A stretch of 64,000 nucleotides of DNA from Paenibacillus qinlingensis (GTDB lineage: Bacteria; Bacillota; Bacilli; Paenibacillales; NBRC-103111): contig NZ_JABMKY010000002.1 of assembly GCF_013204845.1 (NCBI RefSeq), forward strand, positions 620,001 through 684,000. Direction: 5' to 3'. The notes below the pieces were generated by a model that was not told the origin of the DNA, searched no databases, and saw nothing but the letters and a program-made list of their open reading frames with translations. Shown piece by piece: positions 52,337 to 61,680 of this stretch (the stretch's first letter is position 1; each line of letters starts with the position of its first letter). The position numbers and the translations under genes were made by a program.

Positions 52337-53099
52337 TGTTTATTTTCTCCCGTCGCAACAGCCCTTGTATATGCTGTCTTAGTGCAATAAATTCCGATTC
52401 CTGCATGACAGATTCCTGACGCGGTCTTGCAAATGGCACCTTCAACTCTTCCAAGATAGTTGCAGGCTTATTGGAAAGCACATAGATACGATCTGACAGA
52501 AATAACGCTTCCTCGATACTATGCGTGACGAATAAAATAGATCGTTTATTCTGCTCCCAAATGTTAAGGAGCCACGCCTGCATATCCAGCCGTGTTAACG
52601 CATCTAAGGAGCCGAAGGGTTCATCTAAGCACATAAGTTCCTGCGGACTTAATAAGGCTCGCAGAAAGGAAACACGCTGTTGCATCCCCCCTGACAGGAC
52701 ATGTGGGAGCTCCCGTTCATAGCCGCCTAGTCCAACTTTGGGCAGCCATTCTCTAGCTTTGGCGATCGCTGAAGTACGCGACTCTCCTGCCACTTCCTGC
52801 CCTAGTGCTACATTTTCCTCTATGGAGCGCCATGGGAACAACGCCGGTTGCTGTGGCATGTAAGAAATGAGTCCTTTTTTCCCCGTCACCTTCTCGTCAT
52901 CTAACCAAACTTCACCAGACGTCGGCTGAACAAGTCCACCAATAATATGGAATAAGGTACTCTTACCGCTGCCAGAGGGTCCAATGATGGAAACGAATTC
53001 ACCTTGTTCGACATGAAGATGAATATCCGCAAGCACGGAGACTTGCCCCTTTTTGTTAGGAAACACATGATGAATCCCAGTAAGTTTTAGTTTGCTCAT
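52323..53099 (-). CDS. ABC transporter ATP-binding protein (thiamine precursor, ThiZ type)
   Basis: A 258-residue ATPase of the NitT/TauT/thiamine family. The Walker A is GPSGSGKSTL, the signature is LSGGMQQRVS and Walker B is LMCLDEPFGSLD. The ATG at 53099 follows GAGGAGG; a GTG two codons earlier is less well placed. It energises the permease encoded upstream. The TPP riboswitch upstream of the operon supports a thiamine or precursor cargo. Confidence 0.92.
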   Translation of the reverse strand: MSKLKLTGIHHVFPNKKGQVSVLADIHLHVEQGEFVSIIGPSGSGKSTLFHIIGGLVQPTSGEVWLDDEKVTGKKGLISYMPQQPALFPWRSIEENVALGQEVAGESRTSAIAKAREWLPKVGLGGYERELPHVLSGGMQQRVSFLRALLSPQELMCLDEPFGSLDALTRLDMQAWLLNIWEQNKRSILFVTHSIEEALFLSDRIYVLSNKPATILEELKVPFARPRQESVMQESEFIALRQHIQGLLRREKINNVSY

Positions 53100-53118
53100 G
53101 GTCACAGCTCCTCCTCTC

Positions 53119-53886
53119 CTACGAAGAACGTTTGACGTTCCAACGAATGATGAGCTTCTCTAGCCCTGCTATGAACCAGAAAAAGAGTAAACTCAGAATC
53201 ACGATGATCCCGATTGCCACAAATTCCCGATCCGCACGGAAGGCTGATTTTTGTAAGATCATATAATACCCTAGGCCCACATTTCCACCTAACCATTCGG
53301 CAATTACAGCCCCCATCACACTATAAGTAGCTGATATTTTAAGTCCAGTGAATAGAAATGGCAGTGCATGAGGCAATTCTAATTTATAAAAAATTTGGCG
53401 TTTCGATGCACCAATCATTTGCATGTAGTTGTACATGCTGCGATCTGTCTGCATAAAGCCATCTAACGTTGACATCGTCACAGGAAAGAAGCAGACAAGT
53501 GAAATCAATATAAGTTTAGGTAAAAGGCCAAAACCAAATAAAATAATCAACAGCGGCCCCAGTGCGATGACCGGAATATTTTGAGATAGGATTAACAACG
53601 GATAGAAACCCGCTTTAACGAAAGGAAGCCTATGTAGGACGCTGGCAACTAAAACACCACCGATAGCTCCCACACTAAAACCAATGCACATCAAACGAAC
53701 AGTAGCCCACATATGCATCCACACACGCGTCATATCAGTGGTACCGTCTCGCCATATTTTGAGAGGGCTCGGAAGCAGCCAATCTGCAGTTCCTCCCCAA
53801 GTGACAGCAAGCTGCCATATAAACAACAGAAGGATGACTACCACAAGTGGCGGCCATCCTGCTTTAATCCAGCGATGGATGTTCAT
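53119..53886 (-). CDS. ABC transporter permease (thiamine precursor, ThiX type)
   Basis: A 255-residue membrane protein with six helices. The EAA-like loop is in MQMIGASKRQIFYKLELPHALPF. It follows the SsuC/TauC/ThiX pattern. Its ATG overlaps the thiamine-binding protein stop (TAATG). It should form the channel with the ATPase encoded next. Confidence 0.92.
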   Translation of the reverse strand: MNIHRWIKAGWPPLVVVILLLFIWQLAVTWGGTADWLLPSPLKIWRDGTTDMTRVWMHMWATVRLMCIGFSVGAIGGVLVASVLHRLPFVKAGFYPLLILSQNIPVIALGPLLIILFGFGLLPKLILISLVCFFPVTMSTLDGFMQTDRSMYNYMQMIGASKRQIFYKLELPHALPFLFTGLKISATYSVMGAVIAEWLGGNVGLGYYMILQKSAFRADREFVAIGIIVILSLLFFWFIAGLEKLIIRWNVKRSS

Positions 53887-54176
53887 TATCTGTATTTCTC
53901 CGTTAACTTGTCCATCGAAGCACCCGACGGATTGAAGTAAATTTTCACCTGAGAAATGACATTCGGACTCCCCATTTCAATCATCGCTGTATTCATATCT
54001 TGAATAATTAGAAGGAGTTGATCCAACTCACCTTCCATTGTCGTTTCCAGTGGAGAAACGAAATATTTAACTCCTGACTTTGCAATCACTTCGATTGCAC
54101 GATCTACATAAGGAATGACGTCTTCACCATTCACTGTTTTAGGTATAATTTGAATACTTACAAGTGCATTAGCCAT
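53886..54176 (-). CDS. Thiamine-binding protein (MTH1187/YkoF-like, DUF77)
   Basis: A 96-residue protein with the ferredoxin-like fold of the thiamine-binding family. Segments ALVSIQIIPKTVNGEDVIPYV, AIEVIAKSGVKYFVSPLETTMEG and LLLIIQDMNTAMIEMG are typical. The family binds thiamine or its pyrimidine. It follows the substrate-binding lipoprotein gene in the operon. The ATG follows GAGGAG. Confidence 0.9.
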   Translation of the reverse strand: MANALVSIQIIPKTVNGEDVIPYVDRAIEVIAKSGVKYFVSPLETTMEGELDQLLLIIQDMNTAMIEMGSPNVISQVKIYFNPSGASMDKLTEKYR

Positions 54177-54206
54177 GATTGGAATTCTCCTCTTTTCGAC
54201 TCAGAA

Positions 54207-55223
54207 TTATTTCGTGCTTGCTGGTAAAAATGTATTCGTAAACGCTGCATCCACATCCAGCTTTTTCTCTAAAAGCTTATGATCCAACATCCATGTAGCA
54301 TAGTTCTCCCATACGGATTTCTTTTGCTCACCCCAACGTGGGGCATCATCCTGGTAACGAGGGCTTAACCATTTTTGACTAGCAACGACCAACTTAGGAT
54401 CAAGATCTGGGACTGCTTTAATCAATATATTCGCCGCATCTTCTGGTTTGGAAATGGCGAACTGATACCCTTTGGATGCCGCAGCAACGAACGCCTTAAC
54501 GATTTCCGGCTTCGATGAGATCATCTTCTCATTTGTCGCCAATACCGGCGTATAATAATCCAGTTTATCCGAATATTTGTTCAAATAAATCATATTGAGC
54601 GGCTCACCGCGAAGTTCCGCATCTACACCCGTCCAAGCATAGTAAATCCAAGCAAAATCAATATCGCGTTTGACCGCTGTAAAATAATCCGCATCCCCGA
54701 TATTGACCATTTTCACTTTCGTCGCATCAGCCTTCTCTGATTGCATCAATGATTCAATCATGGCACTTTCAGAAGGAGCACCCCAACCGCCATACGACTT
54801 GTTCTCGAAATCCTTCGGAGTTTTGATATTCTTCGCAACCGGTGAAGCAAAGCCAGATGTATTATGTTGAATAACTGCAGCAATCGAAACTAACGGTACA
54901 CCTTGAATACGGCCTTGCGTAATACTTTCTTGATAACTCACACCAAACTCCGCTGCACCAGAAGCGATCATCGTATCCGCTCCACCTTCACCAGGGGCGA
55001 TGATTTGCACATTCAAGCCCTCTTGTTCAAAAAAACCTTGATCCTTCGCGACATACAGCCCCGTGTGGTTCGTATTCGGCGTCCAGTCTAGAACAACTTT
55101 TACATCGGTTAGTTTTTTGGTGCCATCTGTCGGTTGAGCTGATTTTCCTGTGTTATTGCCGCAGCCTGCCATTAAGACTGTAAAACTAACAAGTACCAGC
55201 GATGCTATTTTATTCCATTTCAT
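54207..55223 (-). CDS. Thiamine-pyrimidine ABC transporter substrate-binding lipoprotein (ThiY/THI5 type)
   Basis: A 338-residue lipoprotein. A signal ending in LMAGC gives the lipobox. The NMT1/THI5 fold is shown by VVLDWTPNTNHTGLYVAKDQ, GFFEQEGLNVQIIAPGEGG and FGVSYQESITQGR. Relatives bind formylaminopyrimidine and feed thiamine salvage. The ATG at 55223 follows GAAGGGGAAG. It is the first gene after the TPP riboswitch and tandem terminators. Confidence 0.93.
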   Translation of the reverse strand: MKWNKIASLVLVSFTVLMAGCGNNTGKSAQPTDGTKKLTDVKVVLDWTPNTNHTGLYVAKDQGFFEQEGLNVQIIAPGEGGADTMIASGAAEFGVSYQESITQGRIQGVPLVSIAAVIQHNTSGFASPVAKNIKTPKDFENKSYGGWGAPSESAMIESLMQSEKADATKVKMVNIGDADYFTAVKRDIDFAWIYYAWTGVDAELRGEPLNMIYLNKYSDKLDYYTPVLATNEKMISSKPEIVKAFVAAASKGYQFAISKPEDAANILIKAVPDLDPKLVVASQKWLSPRYQDDAPRWGEQKKSVWENYATWMLDHKLLEKKLDVDAAFTNTFLPASTK

Positions 55224-55265
55224 CTTCTTCTTCCCCTTCACTGTGAATCTTAATGCAACCATGCG

Positions 55266-55286
55266 AAAAAGCCCCCGGTATCCGGG
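55266..55286 (-). terminator. Second terminator of the TPP leader
   Basis: On the minus strand CCCGG-ATA-CCGGG (55286-55274) is followed by GGCTTTTT. It lies about 43 bases before the lipoprotein start and after the first terminator, so both must be passed for expression. Confidence 0.75.
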
Positions 55287-55308
55287 AGCGCCAGTGCATT
55301 TCTATGAA

Positions 55309-55324
55309 TCTCTACGCTGGCATT
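55309..55324 (-). promoter_or_regulatory. Possible TPP-aptamer 3' remnant
   Basis: On the minus strand AATGCCAGCGTAGAGA (55324-55309) matches the 3' part of TPP aptamers and resembles the intact copy AATGCTAGTGCAGAGA (55438-55423) in 13 of 16 positions. It has no complete 5' half nearby, so it looks like a decayed or partial duplicate. Confidence 0.4.
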
Positions 55325-55344
55325 CCCCCAGGAGTTCATAGATA

Positions 55345-55380
55345 CAAAAAAGCCGCTAAAGACAAAAGGTCTCTCGCGGC
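55345..55380 (-). terminator. First terminator of the TPP leader
   Basis: On the minus strand GCCGC (55380-55376) pairs with GCGGC (55356-55352), with AGAC/GTCT pairing inside, followed by TTTTTTG. It lies about 45 bases after the TPP aptamer, as expected for ligand-dependent termination. Confidence 0.85.
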
Positions 55381-55419
55381 GTATACGTTGACATTCGTAC
55401 ACTTGTGGTCGTGTACAAT

Positions 55420-55510
55420 CATTCTCTGCACTAGCATTATCTAGATCAGATCGAACGGTCAGCGGTATATCCCGCACTCTCAGCCTGACTACTCAAGCTC
55501 CCGGAAGGTT
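55420..55510 (-). promoter_or_regulatory. TPP riboswitch
   Basis: The minus strand has the TPP aptamer hallmarks: GGGAGCTTGAG, then CTGAGAGTGCGGG, GATCTGATCTAGATAATGC and the 3' AGTGCAGAGAA. The aptamer is followed by a terminator and controls the thiamine-precursor ABC operon. TPP should favour termination. Confidence 0.92.
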
Positions 55511-55527
55511 GCTATTCAATTTACATT

Positions 55528-55556
55528 AATATACCCCTAGTTAAATAAATAAGCAA
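55528..55556 (-). promoter_or_regulatory. Candidate promoter of the TPP leader
   Basis: On the minus strand -35 TTGCTT (55556-55551) and -10 TATATT (55533-55528) are separated by 17 bases. The predicted start is about ten bases before the aptamer. Confidence 0.5.
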
Positions 55557-55573
55557 GTTATCCCTGTTTAACG

Positions 55574-57118
55574 TTGTCTGGGTATACTTTCCATATTGAG
55601 ATACATAATAAGGGTGAAGAATCTCATGGTGAGGAGCTGCTCTATATTTCACAACATATATATACTATTTTGAAGGAAACCATTAGATCCCCTGATTTGA
55701 TACAATCTGTACACATTATCCACGATAAACGTATTCATTTCACATATTGCAATGCCATTGTTGACCAGAAACTCCTCCAACAAGAAGTATTACACCGTCT
55801 TCAGATCTCGCCAACAGAGATTACTGATCTATCTGCGTTACAACAACTCATTCCACTAGAAAAGATCAGCTTCTCATCCAATTTGGAAGAAATTTCACAG
55901 AAATTGATCAAAGGCTCCGTGTATATTCAGTTGGAACCTGATTTCAATGAAGGGCTTTTAGTACATGTTGCGGATCATAAACTGGGCTACCGAAGTAATA
56001 ATGAAGCGGATAATGAATATAGCGTAATTGGTCCAAAAGTTGGCTTTGTAGAAGATATCGATACGAACCTTAACTTACTCCGCAAAGAGATCATATCCGA
56101 CAAGCTATTATTTGAAGAACTTACCCTAGGCTCACTTTCACAAACCAGAGTAATGATTGTATATATAGATAACATTTGCAACCCCCAGCATGTAAACACG
56201 GTCCGGCAAAGACTCTTAGATCTTGATTTCGACGTAATATTTGACACTTCTATTCTTGACCAAATCATAGCAGATAACGCAAATTCACCCTTCCCATTAT
56301 TCATGTCTTCTGAACGTGTGGATAGAACAAAATTCAATCTATTGAATGGTCAAGTAGCTCTATTAAGCAACGGTTCTCCTTATGTGATCTCAGGGCCTAC
56401 CACCGTATTCGATTTTTTCATCTCACCAGAAGATTATTATTTACCTTGGGTTTTGGGTTCCTTTTTTAGGTGTATACGATATTTTGGAGTCACCTTTTCC
56501 ATACTTGCTTCTCCCGTCTATGTTGCGGTGTTAACCTTTCATTATTCCGTTATCCCACAATCACTTCTGGCCCCGATTATAGAATCTAGAGCTAACGTCC
56601 CTTTCGCACCGATCTTTGAAGTTTTGCTATTGGAATTAACGGTCGAATTGTTACGTGAGGCTGGGGCGAGATTGCCTACCAAAGTCGGACAAACACTAGG
56701 AATTGTTGGTGGTATCGTACTAGGTGAAGCAGCCGTACAAGCCGGACTTACCAGCAATATTTTAATTATCATTGTATCTCTTTCTGCGCTGTCCTCTTTT
56801 GCCACACCTATATTCAAAATGGCTAACACGATTCGTTTTTTGCGGTTTCCATTTATGTGCTTGGCTGCGGCTTGGGGAGGTCTAGGCGTGATCATTGGGT
56901 TGGTGCTTCTTCTGGGCCATTTATTGAGATTACAATCTCTGGGTACCCCCTACATCGTACCCGTGTTCCCTTTTCGTTTCCGCGACTTCAGAGATAGCTT
57001 CATTCGTTCCTCCCTCAACCTTGCATCTAATCGCCCAGGGTTTATACGACCTCTTTCGACCAAACGGTTTAAGGTGAACAAACCTAACGATATTAGCGAT
57101 GATTACAATAACGAATAA
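55574..57118 (+). CDS. Spore germination protein, GerKA/GerAA type (A subunit)
   Basis: A protein of up to 514 residues, the A subunit of a GerA-family germinant receptor. The soluble N-terminal part includes ITDLSALQQLIPL and GSVYIQLEPDF. The membrane half has four or five helices (LPWVLGSFFRCIRYFGVTFS; LLAPIIESRANVPFAPIFEV; LGIVGGIVLGEAAVQAGL) and the FRFRDFRDSFIR end. The start is uncertain: TTG 55574 has no ribosome site, while GAGGAG (55631-55636) precedes only an in-frame ATT at 55646. No ATG or GTG is available in frame at the 5' end. Confidence 0.85.
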   Translation: MSGYTFHIEIHNKGEESHGEELLYISQHIYTILKETIRSPDLIQSVHIIHDKRIHFTYCNAIVDQKLLQQEVLHRLQISPTEITDLSALQQLIPLEKISFSSNLEEISQKLIKGSVYIQLEPDFNEGLLVHVADHKLGYRSNNEADNEYSVIGPKVGFVEDIDTNLNLLRKEIISDKLLFEELTLGSLSQTRVMIVYIDNICNPQHVNTVRQRLLDLDFDVIFDTSILDQIIADNANSPFPLFMSSERVDRTKFNLLNGQVALLSNGSPYVISGPTTVFDFFISPEDYYLPWVLGSFFRCIRYFGVTFSILASPVYVAVLTFHYSVIPQSLLAPIIESRANVPFAPIFEVLLLELTVELLREAGARLPTKVGQTLGIVGGIVLGEAAVQAGLTSNILIIIVSLSALSSFATPIFKMANTIRFLRFPFMCLAAAWGGLGVIIGLVLLLGHLLRLQSLGTPYIVPVFPFRFRDFRDSFIRSSLNLASNRPGFIRPLSTKRFKVNKPNDISDDYNNE

Positions 57119-57142
57119 ATCAGAAGTAAGGAATTGGAGTCC

Positions 57143-58201
57143 ATGTATAAATATCTCATCCTTCTCTTTTGCTTCGTCCTATTCGGGTGTGCTAAAGAAC
57201 AAATTGTAGATCGGATTAAACTCATACAAAGTATCGGTTTTGACTTGCAAGAGGATACATTTAAGGTAAGCGGTACTTATTATGCGTATAACAATAAAGT
57301 TGGTCTATCTCTGATGAATGGAGAAGCTAAATCATTTAATGAAGTACTAACTCTATTTACTGCACAATCAGATCACCCTATTGCAATCGGCCAATTACGA
57401 ACAATGATGATTAGTGACACCATGGCAAGAAGGGGTATTTCGAATCTGGCAACCACCATCATTCGAGATCCCCTTATGAGTAATAACGCTATCCTTGTTT
57501 TAACGAACGAACACGCAAGTGATGTTTTATCCGAAACCTTAAAACATCCACCTAGCTATTTATCTAATCTGATTAAACAAAACATGGAAAGTGGGAATAC
57601 CCCTGTCACAAATGGCCATTTATTTCTGGATCAATACTTTGGAGAAGGTCAAGATGTTTATTTACCTATATTATTTATGAATCCCCAAGGCATTCTACAA
57701 ATGGATGGTGTAGGTGTCTTTCATCATGATAAGTTGAAACTTACGTTGTCAAGTAAAGAAGGATTACTAATTAAGTTACTCAAAGACGATAGAACCAACG
57801 TCATGACAAGCACGTACAACTTCATCGATGATCAGAACAAACGAACTTCTTTTAAAATTATGAACGCAAAACGAAAAGTAAGCGTGCAAAATAATACAGC
57901 CAAGATCTCACTTCAACTGAATATTGAACTTCGAGATTATCCTGCAGCATCAAACGCTTTCGAGAACAAAAAGGATATGCTGGAACTGAAGAAACAATTC
58001 GAAAATCACTTAACAAACGATATTAAAATCACCTTAGAAAACTTCCAAAAGAATCGGGTAGATCCTATTGGATTCGGACATCTGACTGAAATTCACCAAC
58101 GGAATTGGAATGAGGAAGATTTTAATGATCACATCTATTCGGCAATGAAATTTGATGTACAAACCGAGATCAACATACTATTTCTGGGAGTTGGGCATTA
58201 G
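57143..58201 (+). CDS. Spore germination lipoprotein, GerKC/GerAC type (C subunit)
   Basis: A 352-residue Ger(x)C-family lipoprotein. A short hydrophobic start ends in the lipobox FVLFGC. The body has the family pattern (DRIKLIQSIGFDL, IAIGQLRTMMIS, and the C-terminal DPIGFGHLTEIHQRNW). The ATG at 57143 follows AAGGA; a TTG three codons earlier is also possible. It is the second gene of the germinant-receptor operon, 24 bases after the A subunit. Confidence 0.9.
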   Translation: MYKYLILLFCFVLFGCAKEQIVDRIKLIQSIGFDLQEDTFKVSGTYYAYNNKVGLSLMNGEAKSFNEVLTLFTAQSDHPIAIGQLRTMMISDTMARRGISNLATTIIRDPLMSNNAILVLTNEHASDVLSETLKHPPSYLSNLIKQNMESGNTPVTNGHLFLDQYFGEGQDVYLPILFMNPQGILQMDGVGVFHHDKLKLTLSSKEGLLIKLLKDDRTNVMTSTYNFIDDQNKRTSFKIMNAKRKVSVQNNTAKISLQLNIELRDYPAASNAFENKKDMLELKKQFENHLTNDIKITLENFQKNRVDPIGFGHLTEIHQRNWNEEDFNDHIYSAMKFDVQTEINILFLGVGH

Positions 58202-59289
58202 TGCAGAACGTGGTGAAGGAAAATCATATGATTTCCGGATTCTTTATATTTTTCCTCATCTACGGTTCTTTAGTGGGGGTTGGTGCTTTAAGTTTTCAAC
58301 ATTTAATTTTTGAAACGGCTGGGAACGATGCTTGGATATCCGTACTTCTTATGGGAATTAGTCTGCATGCCATTATTTGGATGATATTTAAGATGTTAGG
58401 TAACCCGGCCAAAGATGTCATAGACTTACATCGCATCTTACTTGGTAAATACGTAGGGAATGCTGTTTCACTCGTAATGGTCGGATACTATTTCATAATG
58501 GCTCTAACGATATTTCGCAGCTATATCGAAATCCTACAAGTTTGGATGTTTCCAACACTTCGAACTTGGATTTTGGCTCTCATACTCGTATGTATCGTCT
58601 ATTACATCGTTTCTGGAGGATTTCGAGTTTTGGCTGGCTATTGTTTTTTCGCTGTTATTTTCTCAACGGTGTTACCGCTATTCATGTACTTCAATATTAA
58701 ATACGGACACATTAATAACCTATTGCCCGTGTTTAAACATACTAGCCAAGATTTACTCACATCATGTAAATACGAAGGGATCATGTTTATGGGATTCGAA
58801 ACATTACTAATCTACTTCCCTTTTTTAAAACTACCTGAAAAAAACTTGAAGTGGGCACAATCCGCTGTAGCAATGACTACCCTCAAATACGCCGTATTAA
58901 CGATTGTAACTCTCATGTATTATAGCCACGGACTATTGATGCATACGTACTGGCCAACTTTGGTGATGATAAAAATCCTTGAGTTTTCTTTGATTGCAAG
59001 AGTTGAATTCATATTCATTAGTATTTGGCTCTTTATTATCATCCCTACGCTTTGCATCTCAATTTGGAGTTGTACTCGAATTATCAAAAGAGTCACCACA
59101 CTTAAACCTACCTACTCACTTATTCTTACATTGATAGCACTCTATATAGCCTCACTTCCCATTCACGATCGTGTTAGGATAAATTGGTTAGGAAAACATG
59201 TTGCTGAAATTGGATTTTATTTTATATATGCTTACATCCCATTACTCTTTGTTCTGTATCTGTTTCGCAGAAAAACCTTACATAATTAA
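58201..59289 (+). CDS. Spore germination permease, GerKB/GerAB type (B subunit)
   Basis: A 362-residue membrane protein of the amino-acid-polyamine-organocation (APC) type. About ten helices are seen, starting MISGFFIFFLIYGSLVGVGA. The GTG at 58201 overlaps the previous stop by one base and has GGGAG upstream; ATG 58228 with AAGGA is an alternative. The B subunit binds the germinant in characterised receptors. Gene order A-C-B differs from the usual A-B-C. Confidence 0.88.
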   Translation: MQNVVKENHMISGFFIFFLIYGSLVGVGALSFQHLIFETAGNDAWISVLLMGISLHAIIWMIFKMLGNPAKDVIDLHRILLGKYVGNAVSLVMVGYYFIMALTIFRSYIEILQVWMFPTLRTWILALILVCIVYYIVSGGFRVLAGYCFFAVIFSTVLPLFMYFNIKYGHINNLLPVFKHTSQDLLTSCKYEGIMFMGFETLLIYFPFLKLPEKNLKWAQSAVAMTTLKYAVLTIVTLMYYSHGLLMHTYWPTLVMIKILEFSLIARVEFIFISIWLFIIIPTLCISIWSCTRIIKRVTTLKPTYSLILTLIALYIASLPIHDRVRINWLGKHVAEIGFYFIYAYIPLLFVLYLFRRKTLHN

Positions 59290-59307
59290 GCGAAGAGAAT
59301 AGTTATC

Positions 59308-60984
59308 CTACACCTTTTGGATACTGAATCCTTCCCTATCACTGAGCATAATGTCATTGTCCATAGCATAAAGCTTCAAGGCAATTTGCAATTGCAACCG
59401 ATCGTCTGCATCTTGCAGATCCACACCAAGCAGTTCTTTCACTCGTTCTAACCGATAAATGACCGTATTGTGATGCGTATACAGCTTTTGCGCCGTTTTA
59501 CGGACGTTTTCGTGTTGTTCAAAATACGTCAAGAGCGTATGAATCAGCGAGCTTTGATGCTTCCAATCATACGTTTCCAGAGGGGCAATCCACTCCTCTC
59601 GAAACTTCGTTAACTCACGCCCCTGCGGGAGCAGGTACAAGATTTTATAAATCCCCAAATCATCGTAACTAATCCACTCTTGCGCCATGCCGCAAATATG
59701 ACTAATCGTATACACATTAGAAGCTTGTAGATAACTTTCATTCACTTCCTCAGCGGATGTTACCATTTTCCCTAAGCAAAAAGAGAACGCAAAAGGAGAA
59801 TGTGTGCTGTGCACTTCTTGCAACGCTGCTCTTAAACGCTGTTTAAGCTCTTTTTCTTGTAGACTGATCTCTGAGTTTAATAGCACAACTAATCGATCAT
59901 CAATGATCGAGTATAGCAAATCACGGCTGCGCAGCGATTCTTGCTGACGCAACTGTTGTACAATTCGCTTGAGTTGGAGCGCGTTTGGAGCAGCAGACAG
60001 CCATCGAACGAGAACAACATGGAAATTGCCATGATGATCAATCGGGCATCCGCATGCTTCCGCACGTAAATCCAAATCCCTTCGCGTACCTATGCGGCCA
60101 ACGAGCCAGTCTTGTAGAAACTGATCTATATATTTCGCTTCCACTTCTCGCCTGGCGTAAATATTCATCATCTCTAAATGAATTAGCACCCCTACCCGTT
60201 CTAACGTCAGGGTGTCTATCGGAGATAATTTCTGGTTCCATTCCAGCAGCAAAAGAAAGGATTCTGCACCTAACTGTTCTTTAATCTTCGTTACAGTTAT
60301 CTTTACTTCCCGCTCCCCGATCTTGAGTGAACTCATACCTTGCTTGCTACTTTGCTGCAGCTGTTCTAGCGTCAATCGCTTATTCAAACCCATTTCCTGT
60401 GTTAGCCCCGCTGTTGAACGAGATACGTGAAGTTTACCTACGGAGCTAAGCAACAATATCGGGTTCGCAAGCTCCTCTTCCACATGTCCTAACAAATCCT
60501 CCAATCCTTTTCCTTCCAAAAGCAGCTCTGAAAATCGCTGAAATCGTCGCTGCAAGAGAGCCAGCTGGGCAGCTTCATGCACGAGAACACGTTCCATGAC
60601 TTCACGCACGACCTCCGAGAAAACTGTACCTGGCGGCAATTCAATGATAGGAAATTGGTATCGCTCGGCCACTTCAAGTACGTGTGGTGGAATAACATCA
60701 AGAAATCGTTTTGTTTTAATCCCTAAAGCTGCGACACCCTTCTCCACAAGTTGAGGAATTAACTCTGCGAAAGCGCTCGGGTCATCACGAAAAGGATACC
60801 CCGTTGAGATCAGAAATTCGCCTGGCATGACCCAGTCAATCACATCAGGAACTTCCATGACATTGACACGAATAACCGCTGTGTGTAAACCAAGACGACC
60901 CGCAAGTACCTTAGAACCAGCCAGATGCGGCATACTAAGCAAATCTTGGCAAATCAATCCATGTCCCGCTTGCTGCGCACTCAT
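59308..60984 (-). CDS. PucR-family transcriptional regulator
   Basis: A 558-residue regulator. Residues about 10-135 are the N-terminal PucR domain (VMEVPDVIDWVMPGEFLISTGY, LGIKTKRFLDVIP). The middle is GGDEF-like. The C-terminal HTH_30 domain is NVRKTAQKLYTHHNTVIYRLERVKELLG. Relatives control purine and other nitrogen catabolism. The ATG follows AAAGGAGG. It is the last gene of the co-directional nitrogen-type cluster. Confidence 0.92.
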   Translation of the reverse strand: MSAQQAGHGLICQDLLSMPHLAGSKVLAGRLGLHTAVIRVNVMEVPDVIDWVMPGEFLISTGYPFRDDPSAFAELIPQLVEKGVAALGIKTKRFLDVIPPHVLEVAERYQFPIIELPPGTVFSEVVREVMERVLVHEAAQLALLQRRFQRFSELLLEGKGLEDLLGHVEEELANPILLLSSVGKLHVSRSTAGLTQEMGLNKRLTLEQLQQSSKQGMSSLKIGEREVKITVTKIKEQLGAESFLLLLEWNQKLSPIDTLTLERVGVLIHLEMMNIYARREVEAKYIDQFLQDWLVGRIGTRRDLDLRAEACGCPIDHHGNFHVVLVRWLSAAPNALQLKRIVQQLRQQESLRSRDLLYSIIDDRLVVLLNSEISLQEKELKQRLRAALQEVHSTHSPFAFSFCLGKMVTSAEEVNESYLQASNVYTISHICGMAQEWISYDDLGIYKILYLLPQGRELTKFREEWIAPLETYDWKHQSSLIHTLLTYFEQHENVRKTAQKLYTHHNTVIYRLERVKELLGVDLQDADDRLQLQIALKLYAMDNDIMLSDREGFSIQKV

Positions 60985-60999
60985 CCTTATCCGCCTCCT

Positions 61000-61680
61000 T
61001 TACGTTGATTCAATGGCCGCGATCCAATCATCAGCCCAGCCAACCCAGCCGAAAATGCCGCCTTGCTGGTGCACCATACGGATCGCGGCCTCTTGGTCCG
61101 CGGGATCAAAAGCCGCTGTCCCGTCCTCCAGGACGAGACACTCATACCCGCGATCGTTCGCTTCGCGAAGCGTCGTATGTACACAGACGTGCGTGGTCAC
61201 GCCCGTCAGCACAAGCGATGTGATGCCCTCTGCCTGTAGCAGCGCATCAAGCTCCGTCCGGTAAAAGGCACCTTTACCGGACTTGTCAATGACGAGCTCG
61301 CCCTCGGCGGGCGCGAGCTCACTGACAATCTCGTGCCCGCGCTCGCCGCGCACGAGGATACGCCCCATCGGCCCCATGTCGCCGATGCCTGCGCCTTGAA
61401 GCTGGCTGCGCCGCAGCTTCGTCGGTGGACAATCCGAGAGGTCGGGCAGATGCCCCTCTCGGGTGTGTACGACCAGCACGCCATGTTGGCGACAAGCTGC
61501 CAGCACCTGCTGCAGCTTGGGGATGATGGCCCGCGTCTGGGAAATATTATTGCCCAGCAGCTCACCGAACCCGCCCGGTGAGCAAAAGTCATTCTGCATG
61601 TCAATAACGACAAGCGCAGTAGTGCGCTTGTCGCATTGGAAGGGGAATGGCTTAGCTGGAAGTTTCACATTCTCAGACAT
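61000..61680 (-). CDS. Isochorismatase-like cysteine hydrolase (BiuH homologue, possibly triuret hydrolase)
   Basis: A 226-residue cysteine amidohydrolase. The catalytic triad is Asp27 (VVIDMQNDF), Lys133 (VIDKSGKGAF) and Cys166 (TTHVCVHTT). It shares the VHTREGHLPDLSDCPP loop and [13 protein letters not shown] with BiuH-type enzymes, but the first substrate loop (CSPGGFGELLGNN) differs from the BiuH-like neighbour. Two related hydrolases in one operon recall the triuret and biuret hydrolase pair. The start overlaps the cupin stop by eight bases. The gene is GC-rich. Confidence 0.85.
   Translation of the reverse strand: MSENVKLPAKPFPFQCDKRTTALVVIDMQNDFCSPGGFGELLGNNISQTRAIIPKLQQVLAACRQHGVLVVHTREGHLPDLSDCPPTKLRRSQLQGAGIGDMGPMGRILVRGERGHEIVSELAPAEGELVIDKSGKGAFYRTELDALLQAEGITSLVLTGVTTHVCVHTTLREANDRGYECLVLEDGTAAFDPADQEAAIRMVHQQGGIFGWVGWADDWIAAIEST

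Noticed and set aside
55250..55477. Short open frames across the TPP leader
   Set aside because: They overlap the riboswitch and its terminators, and none has a ribosome site.
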